From Pseudomonas sp. Leaf48 (GTDB taxonomy: Bacteria > Pseudomonadota > Gammaproteobacteria > Pseudomonadales > Pseudomonadaceae), in NCBI RefSeq assembly GCF_001421885.1, contig NZ_LMLH01000002.1:131813-195812 (forward strand): DNA of 64,000 bases, read 5' to 3'. Of the stretch, positions 1 through 9,242 are shown one piece after another. Position 1 is the stretch's first letter. Each line of letters opens with the position of its first letter. A model generated the notes under the pieces. That model had not been told where the DNA came from. It did not search any database and saw only the letters and a list, made by a program, of their open reading frames with translations. Position numbers and translations under genes: made by a program.

Positions 1-568
1 TGGCGAGCTCATCGATCAACCCAGCCTGCAACGCCTGCTGCGGCCGCACCTTCTTGCCTTCGAGCAGATAAGGCAGGGCCTTCTCCTGGCCGAGCATGCG
101 CACCATGCGCACCACTCCGCCGCCACCCGGCAGCAGGCCGAGAGTCACTTCCGGCAGGCCAAGCTGCACCGACGGATGATCCACGACCACCCGGTGATGA
201 CAGGCCAGGCAGATTTCCCAGCCTCCACCCAGGGCCGCGCCGTTGATCGCCGCGACCACCGGTTTGCCGAGGGTCTCCAGGGTGCGCAACTGCCCCTTGA
301 GGGTCAGGACCATGTCGTAGAAGGCCTTGGCCTCGGGCTTGCCGACCTTGATCAGTTCATTGAGGTCGCCGCCGGCAAAAAAGGTTTTCTTCGCCGAGGT
401 GATGATCACGCCGGCGATGGCGTCCTTGTCGGCCACCAGCTGCGCGACGCAGTCAGCCATGGCCTCGCGGTACACGGCATTCATGGTGTTGGCGCTCTGG
501 CCCGGCATGTCGATGGTCAGGACAACAATGCGATCCTGGTCCTTTTCGTAACGAATGGCTTGGGTCAT
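1..568 (-). CDS. FadB/FadJ-like 3-hydroxyacyl-CoA dehydrogenase/enoyl-CoA hydratase, N-terminal part
   Basis: This is the N-terminal 189 codons of a multifunctional fatty-acid oxidation protein; the rest lies beyond the left edge. It begins MTQAIRYEKDQ. The crotonase fold is visible: the oxyanion-hole segment AALGGGWE carries the first catalytic Glu, and LGLPEVTLGLLPGGGG carries the second, so the hydratase site looks intact. The expected downstream part is an NAD-binding 3-hydroxyacyl-CoA dehydrogenase. The start is supported by an AGGAAAAG ribosome site about six bases upstream. The thiolase gene lies 24 bp upstream on the same strand, so the two probably form one beta-oxidation operon. A single-function enoyl-CoA hydratase cannot be excluded because the C-terminus is missing. 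Confidence 0.8.
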   Translation of the reverse strand, partial: MTQAIRYEKDQDRIVVLTIDMPGQSANTMNAVYREAMADCVAQLVADKDAIAGVIITSAKKTFFAGGDLNELIKVGKPEAKAFYDMVLTLKGQLRTLETLGKPVVAAINGAALGGGWEICLACHHRVVVDHPSVQLGLPEVTLGLLPGGGGVVRMVRMLGQEKALPYLLEGKKVRPQQALQAGLIDELA

Positions 569-592
569 GTCACTTTTCCTTGAATGGCGGGC

Positions 593-1798
593 TCAGAGGC
601 GTTCGATGATGGTGGCAATGCCCATGCCGCCGCCGACACACAGAGTCGCGAGGCCGTAACGCAGGCGCCGGGTTTCCAGTTCATCGAGCAGTGTGCCGAG
701 GATCGCGCAGCCGGTGGCGCCCAGCGGGTGGCCCATGGCGATGGAGCCGCCATTGACGTTGACCTTGTCCGGGTCGACGGCCATGTCCTTGATAAACTTC
801 AACACCACGGACGCGAACGCCTCATTGACCTCGAACAGGTCAATGTCTTCGACCCGCAGCCCGGCCTTGACCAGCGCCTTGCGGGTAGCCGGCGCGGGGC
901 CGGTGAGCATGATGGTCGGGTCTGTACTGGTGACCGCCGTGGCGACGATTCGCGCCCGTGGCTGCAAGCCCAGCGCCCGGCCCTTGGCCTCGGAGCCGAT
1001 CAGCATCAAGGCCGCGCCATCGACGATCCCGGAACTGTTGCCGGGAGTGTGGACATGATTGATCCGTTCTACATGGCTGTAGACCCTCAGCGCGGTCGCG
1101 TCGAAACCCATCTGCCCCATCATCTCGAAACTCGGCTTGAGCTTGCCCAGGCCTTCCAGGGTCGAATCGGCGCGAATGAATTCATCGTGATCGAGCAGGA
1201 TGATGCCGTTCTGGTCCTGCACCGGCACCAGCGACTTGTTGAACGAGCCATCCGCCCGGGCCCGCGCCGCTTTCTGCTGGGAATGCAGCGCATAGGCATC
1301 GACGTCCTGACGGCTGAAGCCTTCAAGGGTGGCGATCAGGTCGGCGCCTACACCCTGAGGGGTGAAGTGACTGTGCAGGTTGGTTGCCGGGTCCAGTGCC
1401 CACGCACCGCCATCGCTGCCCATCGGCACCCGCGACATCGACTCGACGCCACCGACCACCACCAGGTCCTCAAAACCGGAACGCACTTTCATGGCGCCGA
1501 GGTTCACCGCCTCCAGCCCCGAGGCGCAGAACCGGTTGATCTGCACCCCGGCGACGCTGACGTCCCAATCAGCCACCTGAGCCGCAGTCTTGGCGATGTC
1601 GCTGCCTTGATCGCCGATCGGCGTCACGCAACCGAGCACCACATCATCGACCTGGCTGGTGTCCAGGGCAGTGCGCTGTTGCAGTGCGGTGAGCAAACCT
1701 GCCACCAGATTCACCGGTTTGACGCTGTGCAGCGCGCCATCGGCCTTACCTTTGCCACGGGGCGTGCGTAATGCGTCGAAAATCAAAGCCTGGGTCAT
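593..1798 (-). CDS. acetyl-CoA C-acyltransferase (FadA/FadI-type thiolase)
   Basis: This 401-residue thiolase cleaves 3-ketoacyl-CoA to acetyl-CoA and a shortened acyl-CoA in the last step of beta-oxidation. All three active-site blocks are present: the acyl-accepting Cys91 in NRFCASG, His357 in [10 protein letters not shown], and the proton-relay Cys387 in TLCVGGGMG. Length is normal for the family. The ATG has a GAGG ribosome site (GAGGACGTC-ATG). It is followed after 24 bp by the FadB-like gene, the usual pairing for a fatty-acid oxidation complex. Substrate chain length cannot be read from the sequence. A palindromic region upstream may bind the operon regulator. Confidence 0.88.
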   Translation of the reverse strand: MTQALIFDALRTPRGKGKADGALHSVKPVNLVAGLLTALQQRTALDTSQVDDVVLGCVTPIGDQGSDIAKTAAQVADWDVSVAGVQINRFCASGLEAVNLGAMKVRSGFEDLVVVGGVESMSRVPMGSDGGAWALDPATNLHSHFTPQGVGADLIATLEGFSRQDVDAYALHSQQKAARARADGSFNKSLVPVQDQNGIILLDHDEFIRADSTLEGLGKLKPSFEMMGQMGFDATALRVYSHVERINHVHTPGNSSGIVDGAALMLIGSEAKGRALGLQPRARIVATAVTSTDPTIMLTGPAPATRKALVKAGLRVEDIDLFEVNEAFASVVLKFIKDMAVDPDKVNVNGGSIAMGHPLGATGCAILGTLLDELETRRLRYGLATLCVGGGMGIATIIERL

Positions 1799-2187
1799 GA
1801 CGTCCTCGAACCTGATGGTGATGAAGAACAGGCTTCCACCTTATTCCGAGCCCGCATCGATTCAATGACCGCAACGCTCACTGACGTTGACGTGCACGCT
1901 CAGACGGACGGTCATTGGTCCGCGGATGAACCGTTTCAGGAGGCCAAGCTGTCTAGCTAACGGGCGCGCATGTTGCTGGCAATATGCCTCATGCTTTTTT
2001 TAAAGCTATTAGTACTTAAAACATACGAAAAGGATCTAAACCAAGCGTGACGCGGGCTCTAAGGTGAAGTTGTACGAAGTTGTCGTCGGGTTTTGCCGAG
2101 GCGCTCGTCGTTACAGGATGTGCAACGCACTGCCGTGTGGAGCAATTGGGGCAGGCATCAACTAATAACAAAAAAGGCGGTCAAGCC
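1799..2187. promoter_or_regulatory. divergent intergenic region with a 9-bp inverted repeat
   Basis: No gene is seen in this 389-bp stretch between the thiolase and a small membrane-protein gene transcribed the other way. It holds perfect inverted arms CAATGACCG (1863-1871) and CGGTCATTG (1909-1917), whose centres are 46 bp apart, with the palindrome CGTGCACG (1891-1898) between them. The symmetry and position fit an operator for a dimeric regulator of the beta-oxidation operon; that role is inference. An AT-rich stretch around 1990-2040 may hold the promoter for the plus-strand genes. Confidence 0.35.
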
Positions 2188-2283
2188 ATGTTCAAACAAC
2201 CAAAAGTACGTCAAGCCGGACTCATCCTTTTCGCCACCACGCTGTTATTGATCTTGCCGAACCTGACCAAGGTGCTCGGCTAG
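2188..2283 (+). CDS. 31-residue single-span membrane protein
   Basis: A short frame encodes 31 residues: a basic N-terminus (MFKQPKVRQAG), one hydrophobic stretch LILFATTLLLILP, and a short tail NLTKVLG. A GGCGG ribosome-binding sequence lies seven bases before the ATG. The positive-inside start followed by a single span is typical of small inner-membrane proteins. It lies 124 bp upstream of the cytochrome c gene and may share its promoter. No function is recognised. A conserved homologue with the same neighbours would confirm it as a real gene. Confidence 0.55.
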   Translation: MFKQPKVRQAGLILFATTLLLILPNLTKVLG

Positions 2284-2407
2284 TCGCTGGAAAAAACGGC
2301 GTCACGGTTATTTGTATTGCCACGTTGAAAATGTGACTGGCCCGCTATCGGGGCTTGCGTGACTGTGCCAATCTTTTTCGCACTTTCACGACACGGACGG
2401 CGATCCA

Positions 2408-3214
2408 TTGAAAATGCTCATACTGCTTGGGGCCCTGCTGATCGGCACGCCCCTGTATGCCGCACAGCTGAATCTGGAGCTGGGCGCGAACAGTCGCACC
2501 TGGCAGACCGAGCAGTTGCTCAAGCATCCCCAGGTTCAAACCATCAACATCCGCAACGACGTCTCCTACAAGCGGGACATGAGCTATCGCGCCGTGCCCC
2601 TTTCGGCGCTCTTGCAAGGCGTCACGCCCGAGGACCATCTGCAGGCCGTGGCACTGGACGGTTTTGCTGCGGAAATGGCCGCGGCGCCATTGCTCAACTC
2701 CCAGGGTGCGCGGGCCTGGCTGGCGGTTGAAGACCCGGCCCAACCCTGGCCACCCCTGTCAGCGGGCAAACCTGGTGCCGGGCCCTTCTATCTGGTCTGG
2801 ACCGACCCACAGGCCGGCAATATCAGCCCGGAACAGTGGCCATATCAGGTCGCCAGCATCAAGCGCATGGCGCCCGTAGCCGAGCGCTTCCCTGCCCTGC
2901 TGCCTGATCCGGCATTGAAGGCCGACGATCCGGTGAACAAGGGGTTCGCGTTGTTTCAGAAGAACTGCCTGGCGTGCCATCGATTGAACGGTGCCGGGGA
3001 CGCGCAGTTCGGGCCGGACCTGAATATTCCGTTCAGCCCGACCGAATACTTCGGGGCGGACTTCCTCAAGCGCTATATCCGTGATCCACAGAGTCTGCGC
3101 CAGTGGCCGCAGGCGAAAATGCCCGGATTTACCGTGCAGGTCCTGCCGGATCAGGATCTGCAGATGCTGGTGGGGTATTTGCAGCATATGGCCGGACGCA
3201 AGGTGAAACCCTGA
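2408..3214 (+). CDS. periplasmic cytochrome c with N-terminal oxidoreductase-like domain
   Basis: This 268-residue protein has a cleavable signal peptide (about residues 1-18, ending in LYAAQ). Residues 20-165 resemble the small molybdopterin-oxidoreductase-like fold (blocks YRAVPLSALLQGV and GPFYLVWTDP). The C-terminal c-type cytochrome has CLACH at residues 187-191, with a likely axial Met in AKMPGF. It should therefore be a periplasmic electron carrier with an attached sensory or catalytic domain; the redox partner is unknown. The TTG start has a GGACGG ribosome site at normal distance; an ATG two codons later is an alternative. The N-terminal domain assignment is pattern-based and weaker than the heme site. 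Confidence 0.75.
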   Translation: MKMLILLGALLIGTPLYAAQLNLELGANSRTWQTEQLLKHPQVQTINIRNDVSYKRDMSYRAVPLSALLQGVTPEDHLQAVALDGFAAEMAAAPLLNSQGARAWLAVEDPAQPWPPLSAGKPGAGPFYLVWTDPQAGNISPEQWPYQVASIKRMAPVAERFPALLPDPALKADDPVNKGFALFQKNCLACHRLNGAGDAQFGPDLNIPFSPTEYFGADFLKRYIRDPQSLRQWPQAKMPGFTVQVLPDQDLQMLVGYLQHMAGRKVKP

Positions 3215-3226
3215 CCGGCGGCAAAA

Positions 3227-3252
3227 CTGTAGGAGCATGCTCGCTCCTACAG
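3227..3252. repeat. single REP-like hairpin between convergent genes
   Basis: CTGTAGGAGC and GCTCCTACAG form a perfect 10-bp stem with a six-base loop. It sits between the convergent ends of the cytochrome c gene and the antiporter gene. It is a shortened version of the CTGTAGGAGCGAGC repeat family found elsewhere in the window. It could act as a bidirectional terminator or mRNA-end stabiliser. Confidence 0.7.
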
Positions 3253-3273
3253 TGTAGGGCCATGCAATACCCG

Positions 3274-4590
3274 TTACAGCACCATCGCCGCCACCCAGCC
3301 AAACACCAGCAACGGCAGGTTGTAGTGCAGGAAGGTCGGGACCACGGTGTCCCAGATGTGATGGTGCTGTCCATCGATGTTCAGGCCGGAAGTCGGGCCG
3401 AGGGTCGAATCCGAGGCGGGCGAACCGGCGTCACCCAGCGCACCGGCAGTGCCGACGATGCAGACGATCGCCAGCGGGCTGAAGCCCAATTGCACGCACA
3501 GCGGCACGAAGATCGCTGCCAGAATCGGCACGGTGGAGAATGACGAGCCGATGCCCATGGTCACCAGCAGCCCCACCAGCAACATCAGCAAGGCGCCGAC
3601 GCCTTTGCTGTGATCGATCCACGAGGCGGACGATTCGACCAGGGTCTGCACCTCGCCAGTAGCCTTCATTACTTCGGCAAACCCCGAGGCGGCAATCATG
3701 ATGAAGCCGATCATCGCCATCATCTTCATGCCTTCGGTGAACAGATCATCGGTGTCGCGCCATTTGACGATGCCCGATACCGAGAAAATCAGGAAGCCGG
3801 TCAGCGCACCGATGATCATCGAGTCCAGCAGCAACTGAATGACGAACGCGGCGGCAATCGCCACCCCAGCCACCATCAGGCTCAGCGGGTTGTATTGCAC
3901 CGCCACCTGCTCGACCTGCTCGATCTTTTCCAGGTCGTAGACGCGCTTCTTGCGGTAGCTGACAAACGCGATCAGCAAGCCTGCCACCATGCCTAACGCC
4001 GGGATTCCCATGGCATGGGTCACGTTGATCCCGCTGATGTCCACACCGCTGCGGGCGACATTGGCCAGCAGAATCTCATTGAGGAAGATGTTGCCGAAGC
4101 CCACTGGCAGGAACATGTACGGCGTGATCAGACCGAAGGTCATCACACAGGCGATCAGGCGACGATCCAGTTGCAGCTTGGTCAACACGTACAACAGCGG
4201 CGGGACCAGCAACGGAATAAAGGCGATATGAATCGGCAGAATGTTCTGCGAGGCGATGGCCACCGCACCTAACAGCCCGATCAATAGCCACTTGATCTGT
4301 CGGCCACCGCTGGCGTGCTGCCGCTCAACCATCGCCAGGGCCTTGTCCGCCAGGGCATGGGCCAGGCCGGACTTGGCGATGGCCACGGCGAAGGCGCCGA
4401 GCAGCGCATAGGACAATGCCACGGTCGCACCGCCACCCAGGCCGCTGTTGAACGCCTTGAGCGTCGCGTCGATGCCCAGGCCGCCGGTCAGCCCGCCCAC
4501 CAATGCGCCCACGATCAGCGCGATCACCACGTGCACGCGGGACAGGCTGAGGATCAGCATGATGCCGACCGCGGCAATCACTGCATTCAT
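3274..4590 (-). CDS. NhaC-family Na+/H+ antiporter-like membrane protein
   Basis: A polytopic inner-membrane protein of 438 residues with about eleven hydrophobic segments, resembling the COG2056/YuiF group of Na+/H+ antiporter-family transporters. Conserved-looking blocks are the cytoplasmic loop [10 protein letters not shown], the segment [19 protein letters not shown] and the glycine-rich [21 protein letters not shown] near the C-terminus. The ATG beginning MNAVIAAVG is chosen because GAGGTAG lies just upstream; a start six codons earlier has no ribosome site. Family members have been linked to cation exchange or amino-acid export, so the substrate remains open. It is monocistronic, convergent with the cytochrome gene and divergent from the chemoreceptor gene. 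Confidence 0.8.
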   Translation of the reverse strand: MNAVIAAVGIMLILSLSRVHVVIALIVGALVGGLTGGLGIDATLKAFNSGLGGGATVALSYALLGAFAVAIAKSGLAHALADKALAMVERQHASGGRQIKWLLIGLLGAVAIASQNILPIHIAFIPLLVPPLLYVLTKLQLDRRLIACVMTFGLITPYMFLPVGFGNIFLNEILLANVARSGVDISGINVTHAMGIPALGMVAGLLIAFVSYRKKRVYDLEKIEQVEQVAVQYNPLSLMVAGVAIAAAFVIQLLLDSMIIGALTGFLIFSVSGIVKWRDTDDLFTEGMKMMAMIGFIMIAASGFAEVMKATGEVQTLVESSASWIDHSKGVGALLMLLVGLLVTMGIGSSFSTVPILAAIFVPLCVQLGFSPLAIVCIVGTAGALGDAGSPASDSTLGPTSGLNIDGQHHHIWDTVVPTFLHYNLPLLVFGWVAAMVL

Positions 4591-4700
4591 TTCACTACCT
4601 CGAGACAAACGGAAAGAGTCCGTCCGGCAGTCTGCATGAGCCGCCAGCGGAAAAAGTAATGGGTTTTATTAGAGGGCGCGCACTTTGAATGAAGCAGCGA

Positions 4701-4758
4701 CAAGCTGCAAGTGCGAAGGTGCAAGCGTGTGTGTTTTTCACTGGCAGCTTGCAGCTTG
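4701..4758. repeat. CAAGCTGCAAG/CTTGCAGCTTG inverted repeat
   Basis: Perfect 11-bp arms at 4701-4711 and 4748-4758 lie in the gap between the antiporter and chemoreceptor genes. The 'GCTTGTAGCT' wording recurs near 56634-56651 beside another gene end, suggesting a dispersed palindromic element. It may fold in the leader RNA of the chemoreceptor gene. Confidence 0.5.
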
Positions 4759-4830
4759 TAGCTCAAGAAAGCTGTTTTGAGGCCGTTAAAGGGCAAAGTC
4801 TTAGATATTTATCGAATAAAGGACGCCGCC

Positions 4831-6978
4831 ATGTCACTCAGACACCTTTCCATTCAATGGAAAATCACCCTGCTCGCCGGCCTGTGCCTGGCGGGTATCG
4901 TGACCCTTCTGGTCGGTCTTTCACTCTATCGCATGGAGCACAGCTCCGAGCTGGTTAAAGCCTCGAGCATGGAGATGCTGACTGAAGCGGCTCAAGCCCG
5001 GATCGAATCCCAGAGTGAAAACCAGGCGCTGGGGATTCGCCAACAGTTCATGGACGCCTATCAATATGGTCACGGTTTTTCGCGCCAAGTGCTGTTTCTG
5101 CGCGAGCAGGCCGAGAAGCGCTTTCTCGACGCCTTCGACCTGCGCGAAGACCTGACCCGCCAAGTCAAGGCGGCCCTGCAGGCCAACCCTGAATTGCTGG
5201 GCCTGTCCCTGGTATTCGAAGCCAACGCGCTGGACGGCAAGGATGAACTGTTCAGCGGCCAGGCGGAGCTGGGCAGCAACGACAAAGGCCGTTTTGCGCT
5301 GTACTGGTCGCAACCGACGCCGGGCAAGGTGACCTCCATGGCGTTGCCGGAAAATGAACTGGCCGACACCAGAACCGGCCCCAGCGGCGAGCCGGCCAAT
5401 GCCTGGTTCACCTGCCCGCGCACCACGCTCAAGCCCTGCGTGATTGAACCCTACTTCTATCAGATCGACGGCCAGAACGTGCTGATGACCAGCATCGTTT
5501 TTCCGCTGATGGTCAATGGCAAGGTCATCGCCTCGCTGTCGGTGGACATCAACCTCGACAGCCTGCAAAGCCTCAGCCAGAGCGCAAGCAAAAAACTCTA
5601 TGACGGCCAGACCAGCGTCAGCATCATCAGCCCCGCCGGTTTGCTCGCCGGCTACAGCCCGGACACCAGCAAGCTCAGCCAGCGCCTGGAGGCCGTGGAC
5701 AAGGTCAGTGGCGCACAGTTGCTGAGCCTGCTCGCTTCCAGCAGCAAGACCACCAGCCTGCACAGTCAGCAGCAGTTGAAAGTGCTGGCGCCGTTCCAGC
5801 CGATTCCCGGTGGCAAGTCATGGGGCGTGTTGCTCGACGTGCCGGAGAAAGTCCTGGTCAGCCGCGCCGAAGCCCTGAAACAGCAACTGGATGAAAGCAA
5901 CACCGCCGGCACCCTGGTCGAACTCGGCCTTGGCGCCCTGGCGGCCTTGATCGGTTTGCTGCTGGTGTGGCTAATGGCCCGCAGCGTCACCCGGCCGATC
6001 CTCGGCGTGGCGCACATGCTCGAAGACATCGCCAGCGGCGAAGGTGACCTGACCCGTCGTCTGGCCTACGACAAGCAGGATGAACTGGGCCAACTGGCCG
6101 GCTGGTTCAACCGTTTCCTCGACAAGCTGCAGCCGGTCATTGCCGAGGTCAAGCGCTCGGTGCAGGACGCGCGCAGCACCGCTGACCAGTCGGCCGCCAT
6201 CGCTACCCAGACCAGCGCCGGCATGGAGCAGCAGTACCGCCAGGTCGATCAGGTGGCCACCGCGTCCCACGAAATGAGCGCTACCGCCCAGGACGTCGCC
6301 CGCAGCGCGGCGCAAGCGGCCCATGCCGCACGGGATGCCGATCAGGCGACCCGCCAGGGCCTGACCGTGATTGACCGCACCACCGCCAGCATCGACACCC
6401 TGGCCGCCGACTTGAGCACGGCGATGGCCCAGGTTGAGGGGTTGGCGGCCAACAGTGAGAAGATCGGTTCGGTGCTGGAAGTGATCCGCGCTATCGCCGA
6501 ACAGACCAATCTGCTGGCCCTCAACGCGGCGATTGAAGCCGCTCGAGCCGGTGAAGCCGGGCGCGGTTTTGCCGTAGTGGCCGATGAAGTACGCAATCTG
6601 GCACGACGCACCCAGGAGTCCGTGGAAGAAACCCGCCTGGTAATCGAGCAACTGCAAAGCGGCACTCAGGATGTGGTCGGCTCGATGAACAACAGCCATC
6701 GTCAGGCCCAGGGCAGCGTCGAGCAGGTCAGCCAGGCGGTGACCGCGCTGCGCCAGATCGGCGATGCAGTCACCGTGATCAATGACATGAACATGCAGAT
6801 CGCCAGCGCCGCCGAGGAGCAGAGCGCGGTGGCCGAGGAAATCAACAGCAACGTGGCGACCATCCGCGATGTGACCGAATCACTGTCGGGCCAGGCCAAT
6901 GAGTCCGCGCGGGTCAGCCAGTCACTCAACAGCCTGGCTAACCAGCAGCAGAGCCTGATGGATCAGTTCCGCGTTTGA
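4831..6978 (+). CDS. methyl-accepting chemotaxis protein, TlpQ/McpU-like
   Basis: A 715-residue transmembrane chemoreceptor. TM1 is at about residues 12-33. A large periplasmic region of about 330 residues, of double-Cache type by size and pattern, is followed by TM2 near residue 375, a HAMP linker ([14 protein letters not shown]) and a methyl-accepting domain. The invariant signalling tip [19 protein letters not shown], followed by [15 protein letters not shown], is intact. The ATG follows AAAGGA. Length and closeness to the bqs-like operon match P. aeruginosa PA2654 (TlpQ, a histamine/polyamine receptor next to PA2655-2659); this identification rests on synteny and length. The ligand is therefore tentative. 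Confidence 0.85.
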   Translation: MSLRHLSIQWKITLLAGLCLAGIVTLLVGLSLYRMEHSSELVKASSMEMLTEAAQARIESQSENQALGIRQQFMDAYQYGHGFSRQVLFLREQAEKRFLDAFDLREDLTRQVKAALQANPELLGLSLVFEANALDGKDELFSGQAELGSNDKGRFALYWSQPTPGKVTSMALPENELADTRTGPSGEPANAWFTCPRTTLKPCVIEPYFYQIDGQNVLMTSIVFPLMVNGKVIASLSVDINLDSLQSLSQSASKKLYDGQTSVSIISPAGLLAGYSPDTSKLSQRLEAVDKVSGAQLLSLLASSSKTTSLHSQQQLKVLAPFQPIPGGKSWGVLLDVPEKVLVSRAEALKQQLDESNTAGTLVELGLGALAALIGLLLVWLMARSVTRPILGVAHMLEDIASGEGDLTRRLAYDKQDELGQLAGWFNRFLDKLQPVIAEVKRSVQDARSTADQSAAIATQTSAGMEQQYRQVDQVATASHEMSATAQDVARSAAQAAHAARDADQATRQGLTVIDRTTASIDTLAADLSTAMAQVEGLAANSEKIGSVLEVIRAIAEQTNLLALNAAIEAARAGEAGRGFAVVADEVRNLARRTQESVEETRLVIEQLQSGTQDVVGSMNNSHRQAQGSVEQVSQAVTALRQIGDAVTVINDMNMQIASAAEEQSAVAEEINSNVATIRDVTESLSGQANESARVSQSLNSLANQQQSLMDQFRV

Positions 6979-6995
6979 ACCCGGCAGAATGCCCC

Positions 6996-7084
6996 TGTGG
7001 GAGCGGGCTTGCTCGCGAAAGCGCAGTGTCAGTGAGAAATCTACTACCTGACACTGCGCTTTCGCGAGCAAGCCCGCTCCCACA
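6996..7084. repeat. REPIN, GTGGGAGCGGGCTTGCTCGCGA family
   Basis: Two inverted copies of TGTGGGAGCGGGCTTGCTCGCGA are joined by a perfectly complementary inner stem. Total arm length is 37 bp (6996-7032 against 7048-7084) around a 15-base loop. It lies just after the chemoreceptor stop codon. Perfect pairing implies recent insertion or selection on the hairpin. The 7085-7293 remainder up to the MHS transporter shows only a short CCAGGG triplication. Confidence 0.9.
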
Positions 7085-7293
7085 TTTTTTTCTGCGCACG
7101 GCTCAACAAAATGATGGCAAGTGGATATATGCCACAAGCCGATTATGCTTCATGGAATCTTGCAGCGTTTTCTGGCGTCAACCTGGAATGCAAGCCCCGT
7201 AATCCGACGACATCAGCCCCAGGGCCAGGGCCAGGGTGCGAAGATATTCAGTGAAGGTACTCCGGCCTACAACAAGAAAAACGGAGAACACTC

Positions 7294-8970
7294 ATGGCGG
7301 CAATCGACAATGCAACCTCGGGCAACGCGTCCGGGCACGGGATCACCAAGGAGGAGCGCAAAGTCATTTTTGCCTCGTCACTGGGTACCGTTTTCGAATG
7401 GTACGACTTCTACCTGTATGGCTCACTCGCTGCGATCATTGCCAAGCACTTCTTTGCCGGCGTCAACGAAACCACCGCCTTCATCTTCGCCCTGCTCGCT
7501 TTTGCCGCAGGCTTTGCCGTACGCCCCTTCGGCGCCATTGTGTTCGGCCGCTTGGGCGACATGATCGGGCGCAAGCACACCTTCCTCATCACCATCGTGA
7601 TCATGGGTATTTCCACAGCCGTGGTCGGCCTGTTGCCAGGTTATGCGACCATAGGCGTTGCAGCACCGGTCATCCTGATTACCCTGCGCCTGTTGCAAGG
7701 CCTGGCCCTGGGTGGCGAGTACGGCGGTGCGGCGACCTACGTCGCGGAGCACGCCCCCAAAGGCAGGCGCGGCTTCTTCACTTCATGGATACAGACCACG
7801 GCGACCCTCGGCCTGTTTATGTCACTGCTGGTGATCCTCGCCTGTCGCACCTTGCTTGGCACTGAAGCCTTCGAAGCCTGGGGCTGGCGTATTCCGTTCC
7901 TGCTGTCGATCCTGCTGCTGATCATCTCGGTTTATATCCGCCTGCAACTCAGCGAGTCGCCGGTGTTCCTGAAGATGAAGGCTGAAGGCAAGGCTTCCAA
8001 GGCGCCGCTGACCGAGTCCTTCGCCCGCTGGGACAACCTCAAGATCGTCATCATGTCCCTGCTCGGCGGTACCGCCGGACAGGCCGTGGTCTGGTACACC
8101 GGGCAGTTCTATGCGCTGTTCTTCCTGCTGCAGACTTTGAAGATCGACCCGCAGACCGCCAACCTGCTGATTGCCGGCTCACTGCTGATCGGCACGCCGT
8201 TCTTCGTGATTTTCGGCAGCCTGTCCGACCGTATAGGCCGCAAGGGCATCATCATGGCCGGCTGCATCCTCGCGGCACTGACCTACTTCCCGATCTTCCA
8301 TGCCTTGACCCAGTACGGTAACCCCGACGTATTTGTTGCCCAGGAGAAGAACCCGGTCACGGTCATTGCCGACCCCGACCAGTGTTCGTTCCAGTTCGAC
8401 CCGGTGGGCAAGGCCAGATTCACCAGTTCCTGCGACCTGGCCAAGACCCTGCTGGCCAAGCGGGCTATCCCCTACAAGAACGAGAAGGCCGAACCGGGCA
8501 CCATTGCCCAGGTGCGCATCGGCGATAAAGTGATCCAGAGTTTCGAAGGCAGCAGCCTGCCCGCCGCCGACTTCAAGACCCGCAACGACGCCTTCACCGC
8601 GACCCTTGGTGGTGCGCTCAAGGAAGCCGGCTACCCGGAAAAAGCTGACCCGGCCAAGACCAACTACCCGATGGTGTTGCTGTTGCTGACCATCCTGGTG
8701 ATCTACGTGACCATGGTTTACGGCCCGATTGCCGCCTGGCTGGTGGAGCTGTTCCCGACGCGCATCCGCTACACCTCGATGTCCCTGCCCTACCACATCG
8801 GCAATGGCTGGTTCGGTGGTTTCCTGCCAACGGTAGCGTTCGCCATGGTGGCGGCCACGGGGGATATCTACTACGGGCTGTGGTACCCGATCGTCATCGC
8901 GGTGATGACGGCGATACTTGGCACGTTCTTCCTGCCGGAAACCAAGGATCGGGAGATTAATAATACATAG
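7294..8970 (+). CDS. MHS-family MFS transporter with a soluble insert
   Basis: A 558-residue metabolite:H+ symporter of the MHS family (ProP/ShiA/KgtP group). The N-terminal FEWYDFYLYGS block, the loop-2 motif GRLGDMIGRKHTF, LQGLALGGEYGGA, and the second-half motif GSLSDRIGRKG are all present. The ribosome site ACGGAG precedes the ATG. Typical members have 430-450 residues. Here about 113 extra residues (roughly 345-457) interrupt the second half between hydrophobic segments. The insert is polar and has two Cys (DQCSFQF and TSSCDLA) that could form a disulfide. The substrate is unknown; the neighbouring chemoreceptor hints at a shared ligand, but that is speculative. Confidence 0.85.
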   Translation: MAAIDNATSGNASGHGITKEERKVIFASSLGTVFEWYDFYLYGSLAAIIAKHFFAGVNETTAFIFALLAFAAGFAVRPFGAIVFGRLGDMIGRKHTFLITIVIMGISTAVVGLLPGYATIGVAAPVILITLRLLQGLALGGEYGGAATYVAEHAPKGRRGFFTSWIQTTATLGLFMSLLVILACRTLLGTEAFEAWGWRIPFLLSILLLIISVYIRLQLSESPVFLKMKAEGKASKAPLTESFARWDNLKIVIMSLLGGTAGQAVVWYTGQFYALFFLLQTLKIDPQTANLLIAGSLLIGTPFFVIFGSLSDRIGRKGIIMAGCILAALTYFPIFHALTQYGNPDVFVAQEKNPVTVIADPDQCSFQFDPVGKARFTSSCDLAKTLLAKRAIPYKNEKAEPGTIAQVRIGDKVIQSFEGSSLPAADFKTRNDAFTATLGGALKEAGYPEKADPAKTNYPMVLLLLTILVIYVTMVYGPIAAWLVELFPTRIRYTSMSLPYHIGNGWFGGFLPTVAFAMVAATGDIYYGLWYPIVIAVMTAILGTFFLPETKDREINNT

Positions 8971-9006
8971 GCCCGTTGGTCTCAGCCTGTGGCTGCCACA
9001 GCCCCC

Positions 9007-9108
9007 CTGTAGGAGCGAGCATGCTCGCGAAAAACCCGAGAACGCCGGGGGGTGTCAGGCTTCCCGCGTCAGCGTTGACGACCATCGCGAGCAGGCTCGC
9101 TCCTACAG
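9007..9108. repeat. REPIN, CTGTAGGAGCGAGCATGCTCGCGA family (copy 1 of a tandem pair)
   Basis: Inverted REP units CTGTAGGAGCGAGCATGCTCGCGA and TCGCGAGCAGGCTCGCTCCTACAG flank an inner GC-rich stem. It is preceded by CTGTGGCTGCCACAG, which also precedes copy 2, so the duplicated unit is larger than the REPIN itself. Confidence 0.9.
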
Positions 9109-9140
9109 TGAATGCGAGCCCTGTGGCTGCCACAGATCCC

Positions 9141-9242
9141 CTGTAGGAGCGAGCATGCTCGCGATGGACTCAAGAACACCGCGGGGAACCAGACTCCCCG
9201 CGTCAGCGTTGACGACCATCGCGAGCAGGCTCGTTCCTACAG
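9141..9242. repeat. REPIN, same family (copy 2), overlapping the kinase stop codon
   Basis: A second head-to-tail copy about 134 bp after copy 1, again preceded by CTGTGGCTGCCACAG. Its right REP end supplies the TAG stop codon (9237-9239) and final Leu codon of the sensor-kinase gene read from the opposite strand. Confidence 0.9.

Noticed and set aside
4787..4818. A sigma-28 promoter for the chemoreceptor gene
   Set aside because: TAAA and ATCGAATA are present, but spacing and the -10 match to GCCGATAA are poor.
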